Positions 7,760 to 18,021 of a DNA stretch of 43,495 nt are shown one piece after another. The DNA is taken from the NCBI GenBank assembly GCA_001465025.1, contig LNDO01000036.1, positions 1 through 43,495 of the forward strand, written 5' to 3'. Position 1 is the first letter of the stretch. Each line of letters begins with the position of its first letter. A program made the translations under genes and the position numbers. The notes beneath the pieces are model-generated. The model had not been told where the DNA came from. It saw nothing but the letters and a program-made list of their open reading frames with translations, and did not search any database. The DNA comes from Pseudomonas sp. Ga0074129. Lineage in GTDB: Bacteria > Pseudomonadota > Gammaproteobacteria > Pseudomonadales > Pseudomonadaceae.

Positions 7760-9790
7760 CTAAACGCGGAACGCACCAATCAGCTGCTTGAGCTGCGCCA
7801 CCAAGGCGGACAGTTCACGGCTGGCTTGCTCGGTCTGGTTCGCGCCTTCGGCGGTTAGCTCACCGGCCTGGCTGATCTGCACGATGTTTTGATCAATGTC
7901 CTGCGCGACAGCCGTTTGCTCTTCAGCAGCGGTGGCAATCTGCTGGTTCTGATCAACGATCATACCCACAGCGCCGAGTATGTTTTCCAACGCCTGCTGC
8001 ACTTTGGACGACTCGCTGACCGTGTTGTCGGCCATCTGGTGGCTGGTATTCATGGCTTTAACCGCTGCGCTCACGCCGCTTTGCAGTTTGGCAATCATGG
8101 ACTCGATTTCTTCGGTGGACTGCTGAGTGCGCTTGGCCAGGTTACGTACTTCGTCGGCAACGACGGCAAAACCACGCCCCTGTTCACCGGCACGTGCGGC
8201 CTCAATGGCAGCATTGAGCGCGAGCAGGTTGGTTTGCTCAGCAATGCCTTTGATCACATCCAACACCTGGCTGATCGAAGCGCTGTCGCTGGCCAATTTG
8301 TTGATCACTGAAACCGATTGGTCGATTTCACTGGCCAAACGCTGAATGCTGCCAACCTGGGACTCGACCAGCACGCGGCCATTTTCAGTTTCATGGTTCA
8401 CGCTTTGCGCGCTGCCCACCGCTGCCGCTGCGCTGCTGGCCACCTCCTGCGCGGTAGCAGACATCTGATTCATGGCGGTAGCAACCTGATCAATCTGCCC
8501 ACGCTGGCCAGCCACGGCATTGTTGCTCTCGCCCGATACGTGCTGCACACGATCTGCTTGGCGCTCAACCTCTACAACCGTCTGCCCGACGCGCTCAATC
8601 AGTTGGTGAATCTTGCTCACCGTCTCGTTAAACACCTCGCCCAACTCGCCCAACTCATCACGGCTCTGGGCTTTGAAGCTGACCGTCATGTCGCCGGCAG
8701 CCACCTGATTCATCACCCGACCGAGGCTTTTCAGGGTGCCGCGAATCGATACATAAAAGCCGCTGTACAGATACACAATCAGCAGGAACACCACTGCCAG
8801 CGCAGCGACCAGCAGCACCATTTGCGAGCGATTTTCTAGCAGGCGCACCTGCAGTTGCTGCTCAAGGTACTCAAGCACAGCGCTGTTGAGTTGATAGGTT
8901 TGATCCATCGCACTGCTGACGTCGGTATAGAACTGCCCCCAAGGCGTATCCAGCGAGTCGGCAATAACCACTTGATCTTCAAATATCACCGCACTGGTTT
9001 TGAGCGTTTCAAGGCTGTTTGCGGCCTGAGTGGCCAAGGCGGCACGGGCTTGCGCGCTGCTGTTGAGCGTGGCTTGCAGGGTCAAACCGTACTCTGCGTG
9101 CAGTTTTTCCAGCTCCAGCAGCAACTCATCAAAAGCAGTACTGGCCGAGGAATTAAGAAAGCCCTGCGCCAGCGAGTACGCACCGATGGCTCGCCCTTCA
9201 CTTAGCGTTGCGGTGACCGTGGGCGTTGCAACAGTCACCAACTCAACCATCTGCCGGACAGCGCCGTCGCGGTCCTGGCTAAGCCCCGCCTGATTGGCCA
9301 CCAGCTTGATAAGCACCTGCGAGGAGCCCAGCAGCTTTTCGGCCAGAGCAATCTTGCCTTGCAGTGAAGTTTCATTTTTGATCGCTTCTAGCTCAGCGAT
9401 CAGCTCATCACGCTTGCTGTTGAATTCTTCAATCTGCTCCGCTTCATGCACCACAGCGGCGAAACTCTGCAGGGAGGTGGCGATAGAATCATGCAGACGG
9501 TTCAGGCGTGAATCCAAATCACCACCCTGACCGGACTGACCGATCATGGCGTTAATTTCGGTGAGGTCGACGTAATCCTCAAGATTGCGCCGTAGCAGCA
9601 GGCTCTCGCTAAGCAAATCGATGCTTTCAAGCGCTGCCTGGGTGCTGATGAATTGGCGATAGGAGTCGCGCACCAGATAGAAATTGGTGACCAGCATAGG
9701 CATAAAGAACAGCACACTGATCAGGCTGAATTTCATCCCGAAACTGAGGCGGTTCATAAGCGCGATGGCCGGATACAACACGGTCTTCAC
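7760..9790 (-). CDS. Methyl-accepting chemotaxis protein
   Basis: Inner-membrane chemoreceptor (676 aa) that would signal to CheA/CheW. TM1 is at about 21-40. A helical periplasmic sensor region of about 280 residues follows (41-322), and TM2 is at about 324-346. A HAMP linker with [10 protein letters not shown] comes next, then a cytoplasmic signalling domain with the hairpin tip [20 protein letters not shown] and flanking methylation helices. The long all-helical sensor suggests a four-helix-bundle or double-bundle (HBM-like) ligand domain. The ligand is unknown. There is no CheR-tethering pentapeptide at the C terminus (GAFRV). The start is a GTG with GGAG 7 nt upstream. In P. aeruginosa an MCP occupies the same position near speC and ampE, so this is likely a conserved receptor. 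Confidence 0.93.
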   Translation of the reverse strand: MKTVLYPAIALMNRLSFGMKFSLISVLFFMPMLVTNFYLVRDSYRQFISTQAALESIDLLSESLLLRRNLEDYVDLTEINAMIGQSGQGGDLDSRLNRLHDSIATSLQSFAAVVHEAEQIEEFNSKRDELIAELEAIKNETSLQGKIALAEKLLGSSQVLIKLVANQAGLSQDRDGAVRQMVELVTVATPTVTATLSEGRAIGAYSLAQGFLNSSASTAFDELLLELEKLHAEYGLTLQATLNSSAQARAALATQAANSLETLKTSAVIFEDQVVIADSLDTPWGQFYTDVSSAMDQTYQLNSAVLEYLEQQLQVRLLENRSQMVLLVAALAVVFLLIVYLYSGFYVSIRGTLKSLGRVMNQVAAGDMTVSFKAQSRDELGELGEVFNETVSKIHQLIERVGQTVVEVERQADRVQHVSGESNNAVAGQRGQIDQVATAMNQMSATAQEVASSAAAAVGSAQSVNHETENGRVLVESQVGSIQRLASEIDQSVSVINKLASDSASISQVLDVIKGIAEQTNLLALNAAIEAARAGEQGRGFAVVADEVRNLAKRTQQSTEEIESMIAKLQSGVSAAVKAMNTSHQMADNTVSESSKVQQALENILGAVGMIVDQNQQIATAAEEQTAVAQDIDQNIVQISQAGELTAEGANQTEQASRELSALVAQLKQLIGAFRV

Positions 9791-10007
9791 AGGGCGTCTC
9801 CAGTTCTAATTATTGTCATAGTAGGCACAACGTAGCCGCAGAGAATCTCAAACTGCGGCAAACCTGTCTTCTTCTGCTCGACCTGTGGCGTGTGGATCAG
9901 CAGAGCAAATAAAGGCAGATTAGCGTGACCAATACCTCACTAAACAGTTGAGGTCGGCGCTATGTATACCTTTTATCGACCTCTTCCTATGTAACTTAAG
10001 GTTAATG

Positions 10008-10910
10008 ATGCGAAGCAACATGAAATTCGGCGTGGACCTAGGCGGTACAAAAATCGAAATCATCGCCCTCGATAACGGCATCCAACGCCTGCGTCGTCGT
10101 GTGCCCACACCCCAAGGGGACTATCAGCAGACCGTCGCGGCTATTGCCAGCTTAGTTGAAGATTGCGAGCGTGAAATGGGCCAGCAAGGCTCCCTTGGCG
10201 TGGGCATTCCGGGCACACGCTCACCGGATCACGGCCGAATAAAAAACGCCAACTCACAGTGCCTGATTGGCCAAGACTTACAGGGTGATCTTGAGCAGCG
10301 CCTGCAACGTCCCGTGCGCCTGGCCAACGATGCTGACTGTTTTGCCCTGTCTGAAGCGTGCGACGGTGCTGGTGCCGGGGCGCACAGTGTATTCGGGGTA
10401 ATTCTGGGGACTGGCGTGGGCGGAGGTCTGGTTATTGGTCAACAGTTGCTCGGCGGGCCCAATGCCATTACCGGCGAATGGGGCCACAACCCCCTGCCCT
10501 GGCGACGCGAAGACGACGGGCCGATACGTCGTTGTTATTGTGGCAAGGATGACTGTATCGAAACATTTCTCAGTGGCCCGGGCTGGGCGGCACGCAGCGC
10601 GCTGGGGCTGGATGCCAGCGCCTTGGTCAGCGCAGCGCACAGCGGCCATGCGGCGGCGCAGCAAGCGCTTTCACGCTATTGCGATCAACTGGCGCGCGGA
10701 CTGGCCTCTGTGATCAACCTGATTGACCCCTACGTCATCGTGCTGGGCGGCGGCCTGTCCAATACGTCTGAGCTGTATCAACAGGTGCTGCCGCTGTTAC
10801 CCAAGTACGTGTTTTCAGATCAGGTCAATACGCGCCTGGTACAGGCTCGCCATGGCGATTCCAGTGGCGTTCGCGGGGCGGCCTGGCTGTGGAATGACGA
10901 GTTCAGATGA
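10008..10910 (+). CDS. ROK family sugar kinase
   Basis: Cytoplasmic ATP-dependent hexose kinase of the ROK family (fructokinase or N-acetylglucosamine/mannose kinase type). The phosphate-binding motif DLGGTKIE is at the N terminus. ANDADCFAL holds the catalytic aspartate, GTGVGGGLV is the second nucleotide loop, and GHNPLPW with CYCGKDDCIETFLSGPG forms the zinc-binding ROK signature. I chose the second of three in-frame ATGs (10008, 300 aa) because AAGG lies 6 nt upstream. The ATG at 10020 is also possible. The 3' end overlaps the convergent ampE gene by 8 nt. No sugar transporter or regulator adjoins, so the substrate is open. The divergent region 9791-10007 shows no promoter I would trust. 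Confidence 0.9.
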   Translation: MRSNMKFGVDLGGTKIEIIALDNGIQRLRRRVPTPQGDYQQTVAAIASLVEDCEREMGQQGSLGVGIPGTRSPDHGRIKNANSQCLIGQDLQGDLEQRLQRPVRLANDADCFALSEACDGAGAGAHSVFGVILGTGVGGGLVIGQQLLGGPNAITGEWGHNPLPWRREDDGPIRRCYCGKDDCIETFLSGPGWAARSALGLDASALVSAAHSGHAAAQQALSRYCDQLARGLASVINLIDPYVIVLGGGLSNTSELYQQVLPLLPKYVFSDQVNTRLVQARHGDSSGVRGAAWLWNDEFR

Positions 10911-11739
10911 GCAGAATCCACACCGCAAAGGCGGCGTACCAAAGCATTGCCGCACGCACCAAGAGCTGCCAAAGACTGTCCAGCGTACTCACGCCAGCTT
11001 CACCAATCACCGGTTCTGGCGTTTCCCCCGCCGCACGCGCACTGATGATGACCAACTGCGCCGCGCTGATGTCCCAGCTCAACAGTTCGTGCAGCAACGC
11101 CCGGCTAACGCTGGCAAAGTTGCCGACCAAGGCAAAGCTGGAGGCCAGCACACGCACGGGCAGCCAATCAAAGCCATGGCGCAATTGCACCGCGGCTTCG
11201 CGCAGGGTAGGCGTGGTGCTGTGCTCCACCGCCAAGGCAATCAAGCGATAAGCCAGCGCGGCCATGGGCCCGAGCAATGCGTACCAAAAAATCACCGCAA
11301 AAAAACTCTGATAGGCCTGCCATACCAAATGTCCCTGCACGCCTTTGAGCAGGGAGGCTTCGTCCTCTGCTTCGACCGACAGATCGCGTCGCGCCACCAG
11401 ATAAGCGGCTTCCGCATCGCCACGCCGCCAGCTGTCACGGAACGGCCCCAGCGCTGCCAGTACATCGCCGCGACCCAGGCTGTAAATCACCACCAACACA
11501 TGCACAGGCAATACCAGCCAGCCGTAAGCCAGAGGTTCTAACAGCCACAGCACCAGCCCCAACAACAACACCGGCGCAAGCACCAGCACGGCCAGCGCCA
11601 ACCACGGCTGATGCTCAGTACGAGGCTTGCCTTCTACCGTCGCAAGTAAGCCCAACCATGGACCGTCCTGTTGAACCTTGTTGCGCAACGAGGAAAATTT
11701 TTCCACCCAAAGCACTAGCAACAGCACCAGAAAATTCAT
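10903..11739 (-). CDS. ampE: AmpE, inner-membrane beta-lactamase regulatory protein
   Basis: Multi-spanning inner-membrane protein encoded with AmpD and described as a signalling modulator of ampC beta-lactamase induction. Its biochemical role is unclear. The 278-aa protein begins with a hydrophobic segment (MNFLVLLLVLWVEKF), has hydrophobic spans around residues 48-70 and 75-95, one near 155-175 and one at the extreme C terminus (AAMLWYAAFAVWILLI). The central loop with GDVLAALGPFRDSWRRGD and RDLSVEAEDEA is typical of the family. Its ATG overlaps the ampD stop (ATGA), so the two are translationally coupled. The 3' end overlaps the convergent ROK gene. Confidence 0.92.
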   Translation of the reverse strand: MNFLVLLLVLWVEKFSSLRNKVQQDGPWLGLLATVEGKPRTEHQPWLALAVLVLAPVLLLGLVLWLLEPLAYGWLVLPVHVLVVIYSLGRGDVLAALGPFRDSWRRGDAEAAYLVARRDLSVEAEDEASLLKGVQGHLVWQAYQSFFAVIFWYALLGPMAALAYRLIALAVEHSTTPTLREAAVQLRHGFDWLPVRVLASSFALVGNFASVSRALLHELLSWDISAAQLVIISARAAGETPEPVIGEAGVSTLDSLWQLLVRAAMLWYAAFAVWILLI

Positions 11740-12293
11740 CTCGTCTCCTTAACCAACGTCATGCGCACACGCGACCAGTCAAATGCCGGCCCCGGATCAG
11801 TTTTGCGCCCTGGGGCAATATCACTGTGACCACAAATCCGCTCCAGCGTAATGGCTGGGTAAACCGCTTGCAGCTCGCGCGTCAACGCAATCAATGCGAC
11901 ATATTGCAGCTCAGTAAAAGGCACATCATCGGTGCCTTCCAGCTCAATACCTACGGAGAAATCATTGCAGTTGTCTCGCCCCTCAAAGCAGGACTGCCCC
12001 GCATGCCAGGCGCGCTCGTTGCAGGAAACAAACTGAGTGACGCCACCGCCACGCTCTATCAAAAAATGCGCCGACACCGTCATGCTGGCTATACCCGCAA
12101 AATAGGGGTGCTCGTTGCCATCCAAATGATTCTGGAAAAAAGCCTTCACCTTCCCTGTGCCAAATTGGCCCGGCGGCAGGCTGATGTTATGGATAACCAG
12201 CAAAGATACTTCGGCCAGCGGCCGCTGATTGAAGTTGGGGGACGGGCAGTGCTCAACACCTTCGCACCAGCCACTGGAGGGATCCAGCCGCAT
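11736..12293 (-). CDS. ampD: 1,6-anhydro-N-acetylmuramyl-L-alanine amidase AmpD
   Basis: Cytoplasmic zinc amidase that cuts the stem peptide from anhydro-muropeptides during peptidoglycan recycling, thereby keeping AmpR-controlled beta-lactamase repressed. The 185-aa protein shows the Amidase_2 fold. His35 (LLVIHNIS), His156 and Asp166 (GHSDIAPGRKTDPG) are the zinc ligands, and Lys164 is in the catalytic position. RAWHAG and IELEG complete the active site. There is no signal peptide, which separates it from periplasmic paralogues. AGGA lies 7 nt before the ATG. It is first in the ampD-ampE operon. Confidence 0.96.
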   Translation of the reverse strand: MRLDPSSGWCEGVEHCPSPNFNQRPLAEVSLLVIHNISLPPGQFGTGKVKAFFQNHLDGNEHPYFAGIASMTVSAHFLIERGGGVTQFVSCNERAWHAGQSCFEGRDNCNDFSVGIELEGTDDVPFTELQYVALIALTRELQAVYPAITLERICGHSDIAPGRKTDPGPAFDWSRVRMTLVKETR

Positions 12294-12360
12294 AACAAGC
12301 TCCTTGAACGAGCCTTCACTCTAGAGCAGCGGCGCTTTAAGGCCAAGCGTGAGCAGATCC

Positions 12361-12393
12361 GTAGGTTGGCGTTGAGCGAAGCGAAGCCCAACA
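12361..12393. repeat. Solo REP-type palindrome (GTAGGTTGG family)
   Basis: An imperfect palindrome beginning GTAGGTTGGCGTTGAGCG and ending GCGAAGCCCAAC is the same family as the inverted pair at 25570-25660. It lies in the gap between ampD and the DUF1631 gene. Confidence 0.6.
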
Positions 12394-12425
12394 ACGCGCC
12401 CAAAATCTAGCTGCATAAACCCAAA

Positions 12426-12460
12426 CAAAAACGCCGCCAAGGTATTAGCCGAGGCGGCGT
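12426..12460 (-). terminator. Intrinsic terminator of the first DUF1631 gene
   Basis: On the minus strand the 8-bp stem ACGCCGCC / GGCGGCGT is followed by TTTTTGTTTG. It lies about 28 nt after the DUF1631 stop codon. Confidence 0.85.
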
Positions 12461-12487
12461 CATGTTTGTGGCTGATAAGGCGACGAA

Positions 12488-14809
12488 TCACGCACCTTTG
12501 AGTTTGCGTAAATTGCCAATCACCGACTCCAGCGCCCGATCAAACAACAAGGCGTCATCAAGCAGGCGAATGGCGTTGCGGCGGAACTCCACCGCCAAGC
12601 CCATACGGGTTTTCTCCAACACCTTCATGCCCGTGCGGTTGACGAAAATAAACTTGCCGGTGGGTTTGATCACCGCCGCCAGCTTGCAACGCAACTTATG
12701 CTCGTCATCTTCCTGAAACTCGACCCAACTGCCGACGTGCAGGTTGTCCACTTTCAACAACGCCTCATCGTCATCCGGCAGACAGATCTCCGGTTCAGCC
12801 GGGCGCAACTCACCGGGTGCGAGCAGAATAATCTCTTCAACCACCTCGACCATCGCTGGCGCTTCAACCGCCTCAGCCTCCGGCAGCACCAACAATGGCA
12901 ACTCCAACTCGACAGCGGATTGGGCACTGAGTGACGCAGACTCGTCCTCACTGCCTGCGACGGCAATAACATCGATGGCCGGTTGCTCGGCGGCCATATT
13001 GCGCTTGAAGCGCTGGAAAGCCTGCACATGCAGCGCCTCCAGTTGATTGAAAAACTCACCCATGGAGAACGGATCAAACGCCGCACTCGCCATGCCTTCA
13101 CGCAGCGCCTTGAGCAGCCCCGGCACCATCTCCAGCAAACGCATGCGCGCTTCTGGCTCCTCGTGAGGCTCCACACTCCACACCAAATCATCCATGGTCG
13201 CCAGCGCCGCATGCCACTCCGGCGAGGTCACACCGTGCTTCAGGCATGTAAGCATCAACACCTTGCTCCACGCCTCCTGCAGCAAACGCACCACCACCTC
13301 CGGCAGAGTTTTACCGAGCAGTCGCTCGTTCAACGCCTGCTCCACTTCTCGCCGGGCCATGGCGGCTTTTGCGCTGCCTTCCTCGGCGTCGCGGGTGCGT
13401 TGTTCCAGCAACTCACTGCGCCGACGCTCATCGCCGGTAAAGGCGGTAAATTCCGCCAGCAATTCGGAAAAAATCAGCGGATCATCGACAAAGTCATTAA
13501 GCAGTCGCTGCACCACCTGCTCGATCTTCTGGTACAGGCTGTCGCGCTGTGTATCGTCCTGCTCACCCCAACCCAGGGCCGCCGAGGCGATTTCATTAAG
13601 CAGGCGGCGCGCCGGATGGCTGCCACGGCTGAAGAAGGTTTTGTCGATCACAGCCACTTTCAGCATGGGGATCTGCAAGCGCCCGATCAGCGCTTTGAGC
13701 GAGTCCGGCAGCGTGCGGTCATCGAGAATAAACTCGAAGAGCATCGACACTAGGTTGATCACATCCTCATCAACCTCGCCTACCACACGGGCTTTACCCG
13801 CCTTGGCACTGGCGCGCGTCAGCAGACCTTCTAGTTGCTCGCGCAGATCAAAATCGTCGCTCACCTGCGCAGGCGCACGCTGCTGCATGTGCGACAGCAG
13901 GCGCATCAAATCATTGGTGGAAATCGGCAAGGCATCAGCCGGGCGATTGCGGCGTGGTGCCAATGTGCCGCGCGCCTCGGACAACAACGCCTGCAACGCG
14001 CCAAACACTTCCTGCACGCCCTCATCGGCAAACTCTGCTGCAAAGCCAGCCTCCGCATCCTGACGCGCAGAACCCGCAGCCGCACTCGGCCGTGACGGAT
14101 TACGCCGTACCGGTGCGCTTTGCAGTTCGGGTAATACACCGGCATCAATCAGCGCTTGATTAGCCTCGCCATAGAGCTGATCCAGTCCGCTGAGTACGTA
14201 CTTTTCATAGAGTTTGAGAATGATCAGCTTGACGCGGATCTCAACGCCCAAATCACTGCAGGCATCCAGAAAGAACGCGCACAAACAGGTCGGCCCGAGC
14301 GGGTTGCTCTTGTCATCCAACTTGCGACTGACCATCGCATTGATGCGCGTGGTCAGGTGGCTCAGCGCCGTGGCGTCACGGCTCATCACCTTGGCCACCA
14401 TCGACTCCAGCGCCACCGACTCTTCCAGCGCATCGTTTTGCACCAGAGACAACGAATCGAAAGACACTGCATCTAGTGGTGCCGGTTTGCCAATCTCGTA
14501 TTGATTGAGCGTGGCGAAGGCTTCAAAAACCTTCTGCAGAAAGCCGCGCTCGATGTTTTTACGCTTTAAACGCAAATCGCGCATCGCCTCAAAAAAGGCA
14601 TTCTGCTCAGCATTGCTAGTCGCACGATCGGCCATTTCAAACAGCGTATCGTCGGCATTATCAAACAGCGCCTGCAACGAAGCCTTGAGCTGTTGAGCCG
14701 CTTTGTCACGCACATTTGTTAGCGCCACAGGCAGTCTTCCTACCGGCGAAGTGGGTGATAGCTTAGGGCTCACCTTGCTCAGATGAACCACATTCGCATC
14801 AGTCTTCAT
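12488..14809 (-). CDS. DUF1631 family protein (first copy)
   Basis: Large cytoplasmic protein (773 aa) of the DUF1631 family. Older annotations as thymidine phosphorylase are not supported by any motif I can see. It is predicted mostly helical. The N-terminal third contains LFDNADDTLFEMAD and PLGPTCLCAFFLDAC. A charged alanine-rich linker lies around residues 225-300, and a central helical domain carries DVINLVSMLFEFILDD and HPARRLLNEIA. The C-terminal about 90 residues form a separate beta-rich module (HVGSWVEFQ, GKFIFVNRTGMKV) that may be a degenerate PilZ-like barrel, which is inference. GGAG stands 7 nt before the ATG, and it is transcribed alone. A second, divergent copy is at 30262-32613. 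A homologue precedes nadC in P. aeruginosa. Confidence 0.9.
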   Translation of the reverse strand: MKTDANVVHLSKVSPKLSPTSPVGRLPVALTNVRDKAAQQLKASLQALFDNADDTLFEMADRATSNAEQNAFFEAMRDLRLKRKNIERGFLQKVFEAFATLNQYEIGKPAPLDAVSFDSLSLVQNDALEESVALESMVAKVMSRDATALSHLTTRINAMVSRKLDDKSNPLGPTCLCAFFLDACSDLGVEIRVKLIILKLYEKYVLSGLDQLYGEANQALIDAGVLPELQSAPVRRNPSRPSAAAGSARQDAEAGFAAEFADEGVQEVFGALQALLSEARGTLAPRRNRPADALPISTNDLMRLLSHMQQRAPAQVSDDFDLREQLEGLLTRASAKAGKARVVGEVDEDVINLVSMLFEFILDDRTLPDSLKALIGRLQIPMLKVAVIDKTFFSRGSHPARRLLNEIASAALGWGEQDDTQRDSLYQKIEQVVQRLLNDFVDDPLIFSELLAEFTAFTGDERRRSELLEQRTRDAEEGSAKAAMARREVEQALNERLLGKTLPEVVVRLLQEAWSKVLMLTCLKHGVTSPEWHAALATMDDLVWSVEPHEEPEARMRLLEMVPGLLKALREGMASAAFDPFSMGEFFNQLEALHVQAFQRFKRNMAAEQPAIDVIAVAGSEDESASLSAQSAVELELPLLVLPEAEAVEAPAMVEVVEEIILLAPGELRPAEPEICLPDDDEALLKVDNLHVGSWVEFQEDDEHKLRCKLAAVIKPTGKFIFVNRTGMKVLEKTRMGLAVEFRRNAIRLLDDALLFDRALESVIGNLRKLKGA

Positions 14810-14926
14810 TGCGAGTCTCCTGCAGACTGCCCCTCTTGGGCGAACCGATCTGCACAGCGATCAACTGAGCGTCATCCGTAACGTCAAAGGCCTGGCGTCA
14901 ACAAATACCACCTTAAAAGTAAAGCC

Positions 14927-14954
14927 ATTATAGGGATGCACACGCACATACCAA
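14927..14954 (-). promoter_or_regulatory. Sigma70-type promoter of the first DUF1631 gene
   Basis: On the minus strand TTGGTA, 16 nt, TATAAT lies about 120 nt before the DUF1631 start codon. The -10 is perfect and the -35 matches at four of six bases. The rest of the 349-bp gap 14810-15158 contains only this and the nadC -10 box. Confidence 0.55.
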
Positions 14955-15124
14955 GCTGACTTTTCTCACAGACATGACCCAGATCACAGATGCAGCCCGG
15001 CAGCTTCCCAACGGCTAGCTACAGACGACCAGCTGCCGCTCAATCAGCCACCAACCTCGCACTAAAGACACCCACAGCATAGCCAGCCTAACGCGCAAAC
15101 ACTGCGCAAATGCCCTGCAATCCC

Positions 15125-15130
15125 TATAAT
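15125..15130 (+). promoter_or_regulatory. -10 box upstream of nadC
   Basis: A perfect TATAAT lies 28 nt upstream of the nadC ATG, which would give a leader of about 20 nt. No clear -35 hexamer is present. Confidence 0.5.
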
Positions 15131-15146
15131 CGGCGCATTCTGCTGA

Positions 15147-16007
<861 letters not shown>

Positions 16008-16087
16008 AAAACCTACTGAGCGGCTCGGACTTGTCGTGCAGATGAGAATAATCAACTGCAAAAAATCAAAATGTACAGCGCCACACT

Positions 16088-17131
16088 TTAGCGACTCTTA
16101 CGCCACACGCTAATGGGCTTTTCAAGCAAATACCAACTCAAAACAGCCAATATAAAAGCCACCAGCACACCTACCCCAATCGTGACAGGCCACGGATACT
16201 CTGCTTTTATAAATTGCATCACGGGATAATGAAATAAATATAACCCATAGGAAATTTTCCCAATGAAAACCAACCATGACTTACCCAGCACCACAGACAA
16301 TATGCACCCTGGCTGCTGAACAACCCACAAAACAGAAAGAACGGTTAGTATCTCTACGACCGTCAAGCCATAACCTAATCGCCATGCCTGACCATGATCG
16401 GGCAGTATCAGTAAAAGCAGTAGCAATATCAGCAGAGGCAAAAAAAGGCTGCTCACACGTTTTAAATCTGGCAATAAATTTGGCGGCACCCAAGCCACAG
16501 CAACACCTAGCAGCAAACCACTGATACGCAGATCAAAGCGATAATAAAGCGTCCCTGAATACGCCGCGTAAACCCAATAAAAACGCCACGCAGTTACGAG
16601 CACAGCCAATAGCAGGAAAACTCGCCAAACAAGCGCTCCCGCCACACCACGCATTAAAAAAAGACACAGCACAGGCAACAAAAGGTAGAAGCGTTCTTCA
16701 ATACCCAGTGACCACGTGTGAGCCATATATTGCGGACCATCGCCAAAGACCAAAGCAATATCAGCGAGGTATAGAAGTACAGCAAACACATCACGCAGGT
16801 GAAAGAAATAATCTGGCCAAATCTGTGGCGCAATCAGTGCATACAACGCAACCAACACCACAAGCGGTGGCATCAAACGCCATAAGCGGCGGCGATAAAA
16901 GCGCTTTAAGTTCAAAGCGCCATACGCGCTGTATTCGGCTAATAACAAACGTCCAATCAGAAAGCCGCTCAACACAAAAAAAATGTCTACACCAAGATTG
17001 GCACCCGGTAGAAAAGGGACATCGGCGTGAAACACCATGACCAATGCGATGGCCACGGCACGCAGGCCATCAAGGGCTGGCACGTAATCAAGCGCCAACG
17101 TCCTTCCAACCTGTCCGCCTGAACTCAACAC
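16088..17131 (-). CDS. Acyltransferase-3 family membrane protein
   Basis: Polytopic inner-membrane acyltransferase (OafA/YrhL class, COG1835) that would move an acyl group, often acetyl, onto a sugar on the periplasmic side. Motifs seen are DYVPALDGLRAVAIA followed by the catalytic histidine in VMVFHA, FFVLSGFLIG, the basic RFYRRRLWRLMPP and HTWSLGIEERFY. There are about ten hydrophobic spans and no SGNH domain. The first codon is uncertain. The GTG at 17131 gives 347 aa but has a poor ribosome-binding site, so translation may be coupled to the ATPase gene that ends 8 nt upstream. The base composition is AT-richer than nadC. It is last in the ABC operon, and a role in modifying a pilin glycan or surface polysaccharide is inference. 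Confidence 0.88.
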   Translation of the reverse strand: MLSSGGQVGRTLALDYVPALDGLRAVAIALVMVFHADVPFLPGANLGVDIFFVLSGFLIGRLLLAEYSAYGALNLKRFYRRRLWRLMPPLVVLVALYALIAPQIWPDYFFHLRDVFAVLLYLADIALVFGDGPQYMAHTWSLGIEERFYLLLPVLCLFLMRGVAGALVWRVFLLLAVLVTAWRFYWVYAAYSGTLYYRFDLRISGLLLGVAVAWVPPNLLPDLKRVSSLFLPLLILLLLLLILPDHGQAWRLGYGLTVVEILTVLSVLWVVQQPGCILSVVLGKSWLVFIGKISYGLYLFHYPVMQFIKAEYPWPVTIGVGVLVAFILAVLSWYLLEKPISVWRKSR

Positions 17132-17139
17132 TGGCTCAC

Positions 17140-18021
17140 TTATGGGAGCACCAATCCTTCAAAGACATTTTCCAACGTGCTCTGCGGGTGTGCGTCAATC
17201 AACACAGCCCCACACTGCTCGAGCTGCACCAGCAACGCCGCAAGCTGCTCACGCGGACACATGCCTTTCCAGATACGCTGCGCGTCAGGCCGAAAACCCT
17301 CAATCGCCGTATCACCGTGATACCGCACAACCAGCATATTCTGACTGGCCAACATATCGGCCATGGATTGCTGGGCGACGATTCGCCCTTGGTTAATCAT
17401 CACAAAACGATCAGCCAAACGCTCAACGTCATGCAGGATGTGCGTGGAGAAAAAAAGCGTACCGCCTTGCTGACGGTATTCCTGCATCAGGTCAGCCACT
17501 TGCCTACGCCCAACAGGGTCCAGCCCTGACATGGGCTCGTCCAGCACCAGCAATTCAGGCCGAATAGCAAATGCATGAGCAAGGGCGGTTCGCTGCGTCA
17601 TGCCCTTGGAGAGATTGCGAATACGCTTATCGGCGGCGTAGGCAATGCCCAACTTATCCAGCCACAACTCAGTGCGCCGGGTATTCTCTTGCCCACGAAT
17701 ACCATGCAGACGTAAACCTGCCGACAACACTTCACGCGGGGTCAGTTGCTCATACAGATAAGGATTTTCCGGTACATAACCCACACCAGCGCGCGAGAGG
17801 GGATCTTCTGCCGAGCGCCCCATCAGCAAGGCTGCGCCAGATTCGGCACGGATAGCACCGAATAGGATCTTGATCGTTGTACTTTTACCCGCACCGTTCT
17901 GGCCGATAAAACCCACCGACTCGCCAGCGGCGACCGTAAAGCTCACATTATCAAGGGCTTTGACTTCCCGCCCCTTTAGCTTGAATCGTTTGATCAAGCC
18001 CGCCACTTCAACCAGATTCAT
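17140..18021 (-). CDS. ABC transporter ATP-binding protein (PilH-like by context)
   Basis: Cytoplasmic ATPase subunit (293 aa) of an ABC-2 type transporter. Walker A is GQNGAGKST (40-48), the signature is LSKGMTQR, Walker B is LLVLDEP with the following MSGLDP D-loop, and the switch histidine is in STHIL. A C-terminal extension of about 80 residues, typical of the NatA/CcmA-like class, follows. Its ATG overlaps the stop of the upstream gene (ATGA), giving a coupled set permease / helical-repeat protein / ATPase. A similar trio (pilG-pilH-pilI) is part of Myxococcus type IV pilus loci and is needed there for piliation. The transport substrate is unknown. Calling this PilH-like rests on position and family only. 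Confidence 0.93.
   Translation of the reverse strand: MNLVEVAGLIKRFKLKGREVKALDNVSFTVAAGESVGFIGQNGAGKSTTIKILFGAIRAESGAALLMGRSAEDPLSRAGVGYVPENPYLYEQLTPREVLSAGLRLHGIRGQENTRRTELWLDKLGIAYAADKRIRNLSKGMTQRTALAHAFAIRPELLVLDEPMSGLDPVGRRQVADLMQEYRQQGGTLFFSTHILHDVERLADRFVMINQGRIVAQQSMADMLASQNMLVVRYHGDTAIEGFRPDAQRIWKGMCPREQLAALLVQLEQCGAVLIDAHPQSTLENVFEGLVLP

Noticed and set aside
9791-9947. FliA (sigma28) promoter for the MCP gene
   Set aside because: A GCCG-type -10 is present but no acceptable -35 at the right spacing.
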